From contig JAFRYZ010000030.1 in assembly GCA_017442825.1 (NCBI GenBank), positions 1-64,000 of the forward strand: 64,000 nt of DNA, read 5' to 3'. Under the pieces are notes generated by a model, which was given only the letters and a program-made list of their open reading frames with translations, searched no databases and was not told where the DNA came from. Each line of letters opens with the position of its first letter. Within the stretch, counting starts at the first letter, position 1. The stretch comes from Prevotella sp. (GTDB lineage: Bacteria; Bacteroidota; Bacteroidia; Bacteroidales; Bacteroidaceae). Below, piece after piece: positions 61,349 through 64,000 of the stretch. The translations under genes and the position numbers were made by a program.

Positions 61349-63078
61349 CAAGAATACTCATCATCATCGCCTTTCTGTTGTCTGTGCTTCCCATGAGTGC
61401 ACAGCAGAAACGGCATTATACAACGAAGAAATCCGCCGCAGTCCTTCCTGCGTCCAAGCAAACAAAAGCCACCCAACAAAAAGGAACTCGTTCCTATCAG
61501 CAAACGGGGAAACGTTCTAGTTCCAAGAGGAGGGGAAAAGTCGTCAAAGGTAAGAACGGCAAGATAACCTACGAAACGACCGAGGAAATTCGTGGTTTGC
61601 AGAAACAACGGTCGCAGATTCAGGCAGAAATCAATAGCAAGGAAAAAGAACTGAAAGCCAAGGAAAGTGATGTAAGGCAGCGACTGAATAATCTGGTACA
61701 AATTAATACAGAGATAGACCAACATCAGAAATCTATCGACACCATTCAGCGCGACATCCGACACCTTGATGGTAATATCAATATTCTGAATGCTCAGTTG
61801 GCAGAACTGCAAAAACAATTGGACGATCGTAAAGCAAAATTTATTGAGTCTATGCGTTATATGGCACGGCATCGTAGCATACAGGATAAAATTATGTTTA
61901 TCTTCAGTGCCAAAAGTCTGACGCAGATGTATCGTCGCTTGCGTTTCGTGCGTCAATATGCCACCTTCCAGCGTGCTCAAGGAAAGTTGGTGCAGGAGAA
62001 GCAGCAGCAAGTGAATGCAAAAAACCAACAGTTGCAGGGTGTTCGCCATACGAAGAATACGTTGCTGAACAAAGACCAGCGTATCAAGGCTGAATTGCAG
62101 GGTAAGCATGCGGAGCAGCAAAAGGTAGTGGAATCGCTGAAGGCTGAGCAGAAGACGCTTCAGGATGTGTTGGTACAGCAACGTCAGAAACAAGCTGCGT
62201 TGAATGCACAGATTGATAAGCTCATCGCCATAGAGATAAGGAAAGCTCGTGAACGTGCTATTGCCGAAGCTAAAGCTCGTGCTGCTGCCGAGGCTGCAGC
62301 ACGAAAGAAACGTGCCGAAGAAGCTGCTCGAAAGAAAGCTGCTGCTGAGGCTGCAGCACGTGAAAATGCCCGCCGCATAGCTGAAGCTAAGGCTCGTGAA
62401 GAAAGGGCGAAGGCTGAGGCTCGCGCCGCTGCCGAGGCTGCCCGTAAGGCGCGTGCTGAAGAGCGTGCTGCTGCCGCTGCGGCTGAGTCACAACGCCGTG
62501 CTGAAGCTGCTGCCGAAGCTCAACGCCGTGCCGAACAGGCTGCCCGTGAGGCTGAGTCAGCTCGTTTGGCAGCCGAACGCAAGGCTGATGTTGACCGAAA
62601 ACGAGCAGAGGAAGAGCGTAAGCGTGAGGAACGAGAAGAGCGTTCTGTAGAAACCGAGTCTTTCAACAGTGCCGACCGTGCTCTCAGTGGTAGCTTTGCT
62701 AACAACAAGGGGCGTTTGCCCATGCCCTTGGCAGGACGTATTGTCAGCCGCTACGGACAATATAGTGTTGAGGGGCTTCACAACGTACATTTATCGAACA
62801 ATGGAATTAACATAAAAGGCTCTCCCGGTGCCACCGTGCGTTGTGTTTTTGCCGGTGAAGTTAGTGCTGTCTTCGGATTCAGTGGTACGAGCGTCGTCAT
62901 GGTGCGCCACGGTGCCTATATCTCAGTATATTGTAACTTGACAAACGTTCATGTAGGCAAGGGGCAAAAGGTGTCAGCGCGTCAATCTCTCGGTACTGTC
63001 GGCAACGATGGAATCCTTCAGTTCCAGTTGCGTAAGGAAACGGCTAAACTCAATCCAGAGGCATGGTTGGGACGTTAA
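61345..63078 (+). CDS. EnvC-like murein hydrolase activator with degenerate LytM domain
   Basis: 577 aa. Signal peptide (MTRILIIIAFLLSVLPMSAQ), a Lys/Arg-rich stretch, two long coiled-coil segments (about 90-300), then an Ala/Arg/Glu-rich helical repeat region (about 300-430) and a C-terminal LytM/M23 fold (about 455-577). The zinc ligands of active M23 peptidases are missing: the H-x-G-I-D motif is N-N-G-I-N, the H-x-H is L-Q-F, and the usual YxHL is Y-C-N-L. This is the hallmark of EnvC/NlpD-type activators, which switch on amidases during septal splitting. The start overlaps DUF4292 by four bases. Confidence 0.88.
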   Translation: MTRILIIIAFLLSVLPMSAQQKRHYTTKKSAAVLPASKQTKATQQKGTRSYQQTGKRSSSKRRGKVVKGKNGKITYETTEEIRGLQKQRSQIQAEINSKEKELKAKESDVRQRLNNLVQINTEIDQHQKSIDTIQRDIRHLDGNINILNAQLAELQKQLDDRKAKFIESMRYMARHRSIQDKIMFIFSAKSLTQMYRRLRFVRQYATFQRAQGKLVQEKQQQVNAKNQQLQGVRHTKNTLLNKDQRIKAELQGKHAEQQKVVESLKAEQKTLQDVLVQQRQKQAALNAQIDKLIAIEIRKARERAIAEAKARAAAEAAARKKRAEEAARKKAAAEAAARENARRIAEAKAREERAKAEARAAAEAARKARAEERAAAAAAESQRRAEAAAEAQRRAEQAAREAESARLAAERKADVDRKRAEEERKREEREERSVETESFNSADRALSGSFANNKGRLPMPLAGRIVSRYGQYSVEGLHNVHLSNNGINIKGSPGATVRCVFAGEVSAVFGFSGTSVVMVRHGAYISVYCNLTNVHVGKGQKVSARQSLGTVGNDGILQFQLRKETAKLNPEAWLGR

Positions 63079-64000
63079 TTAAGAAGGTTTCAGGGGCAGT
63101 GCTTAGTCCTATTCGGAAAAATGCGCGGTTCTTTTTCTTCATGTACTTATTGGGTATCGTTTGCAGCTATGTGGTGATGCCCAATCATCGTGGTGCGAAG
63201 GTTTATGACAACCTGTGGTTAGAACTGTTGCTGGATACATATGTGGTGTGTGCTTTGTTGTGTATCTTCCCGAAAAATATTAGACAATGGATTCGGGTTG
63301 TCTTTGCCGTTATGACGTATGTGGTGGTGTTGGCTGATGTCTTTTGTTTTGTTCGCTTCGGTGCCACGTTGAATCCCACCATGTTGTTACTGGCAGGTGA
63401 AACAACAGGAAAAGAGGCATCAGAGTTCTTCAGTTCCTATCTTTCTAGCGATCTCTTTTTTTCTGGTTGCGGATGGGTACTGCTGATTGCCACAATGCAC
63501 GCTTGCGTAGCTTTGGGCTTGTGGCATAAATTAACCAAGTCGTTTGGTTTATTGATGAAACGCCATCTGCCATCCCTTACATCTCGTCTATCATCTCTCC
63601 CTTCCAGTCTTGTCACTCTCATACCTTATCTCTTGTCCATAGTCTTGGTTGCACTCCTTATCTGGGCAGTCTTGGCTTCGTGGCGCAACAAAGTGCTGAT
63701 GGTAGAAATGTTTGAGAAGGAAAATATAGGACAAGTAGAGCACGAACTGACAAAGAAGGAGCATGCGGAGTTCTATTTGCCGTTGTATCGTCTTGTCTTC
63801 AGTATGTTCTCCAACCAACTGACTGACGAACAGGTGGAAAAGTTGATTGCAGCCAAGGACAAGGTACAGGTGGATAGTTGTTCGTTTAGAAGTCCGCACA
63901 TCGTGCTGATTATTGGTGAGAGTTATAACAAGCATCATTCTCAACTCTATGGATACAAGAAACCTACGGCACCACGGCAAGTGGCACGACGACGAACGGG
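63063..64000 (+). CDS. Membrane sulfatase-family protein, phosphoethanolamine-transferase-like, 3' end missing
   Basis: Starts at ATG 63063, overlapping the EnvC-like gene by 16 bases, and stays open to the window end (312 complete codons). Hydrophobic helices appear near residues 24-40, 55-70, 78-95, 138-155 and 185-210, followed by a periplasmic region. P-H-I-V-L-I-I-G-E-S-Y-N-K-H-H and Y-G-Y-K-K-P-T-A-P-R match the start of the EptA/OpgE-type alkaline-phosphatase-superfamily domain: the Glu after IIG is a metal ligand. Such enzymes move phosphoethanolamine from phospholipid to lipid A or other envelope glycans. The nucleophilic Thr and the remaining metal sites are beyond the window, so the substrate is open. 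Confidence 0.75.
   Translation, partial: MVGTLIKKVSGAVLSPIRKNARFFFFMYLLGIVCSYVVMPNHRGAKVYDNLWLELLLDTYVVCALLCIFPKNIRQWIRVVFAVMTYVVVLADVFCFVRFGATLNPTMLLLAGETTGKEASEFFSSYLSSDLFFSGCGWVLLIATMHACVALGLWHKLTKSFGLLMKRHLPSLTSRLSSLPSSLVTLIPYLLSIVLVALLIWAVLASWRNKVLMVEMFEKENIGQVEHELTKKEHAEFYLPLYRLVFSMFSNQLTDEQVEKLIAAKDKVQVDSCSFRSPHIVLIIGESYNKHHSQLYGYKKPTAPRQVARRRT

Noticed and set aside
61174..62193. A 339-codon minus-strand frame
   Set aside because: It lies opposite the EnvC-like gene; its Leu/Phe-rich text is the antisense of Lys/Gln/Glu coiled-coil codons.

Overview
The window looks like a chromosomal segment of a Bacteroidota species, most likely a Prevotella relative (Prevotellaceae). The evidence is the order of the division and cell wall (dcw) cluster, with mraZ first, no murF or ddl, and a PASTA-bearing ftsI. 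Promoters carry the Bacteroidota -33 TTTG / -7 TAnnTTTG signature. Secreted proteins have type IX secretion (T9SS)-like tails, and a glsA/glsB-like aminolipid gene pair is present. No rRNA, tRNA, CRISPR array, insertion sequence or reverse transcriptase was recognised.

Region 1 (1-3.3 kb) holds the end of an HU-like gene, a secreted DUF3616-like protein and a cysteine-rich DUF3109 protein. It ends in a scar where the 5' part of a uracil-DNA glycosylase gene runs into the 5' part of a giant-protein gene on the other strand.

Region 2 (3.3-31.3 kb) is the most unusual part. It is one minus-strand gene series encoding four giant secreted proteins (1542, about 1740, 1705 and 3952 aa) built from about 23 FISUMP (Fib_succ_major) domains alternating with about 100-residue beta-sandwich-like linkers. 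A 162-aa secreted protein lies inside the series and an 85-aa LLAGS-type protein opens it. One giant ends in a LamG-like domain. A divergent AraC-type regulator gene with a broken reading frame sits at the promoter end.

Region 3 (32.5-38.0 kb) has a second DUF3109 gene, an intact ung, a C_GCAxxG_C_C protein and gpmI. It also has a strong promoter driving what looks like a structured noncoding RNA of about 320 nt, a LysM lipoprotein, a long inverted repeat and an hsp20 gene. The DUF3109/ung pair therefore brackets the giant-protein cluster, intact on the right and truncated on the left.

Region 4 (38.2-54.4 kb) is the complete dcw cluster on the minus strand: mraZ-rsmH-ftsL-ftsI-murE-mraY-murD-ftsW-murG-murC-ftsQ-ftsA-ftsZ. 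It covers UDP-muramoyl peptide and lipid I/II synthesis and the divisome core.

Region 5 (54.6-64.0 kb) has the glsA/glsB-like acyltransferase pair, a dispersed-repeat-like spacer and divergent dgt and dut genes. After these comes a tightly overlapped envelope operon: a TPR protein, a DUF4292 lipoprotein, an EnvC-like protein with a degenerate LytM domain, and the start of a membrane sulfatase/phosphoethanolamine-transferase-like gene cut by the window end.

All family names come from reading the translations by eye. No database search was run.
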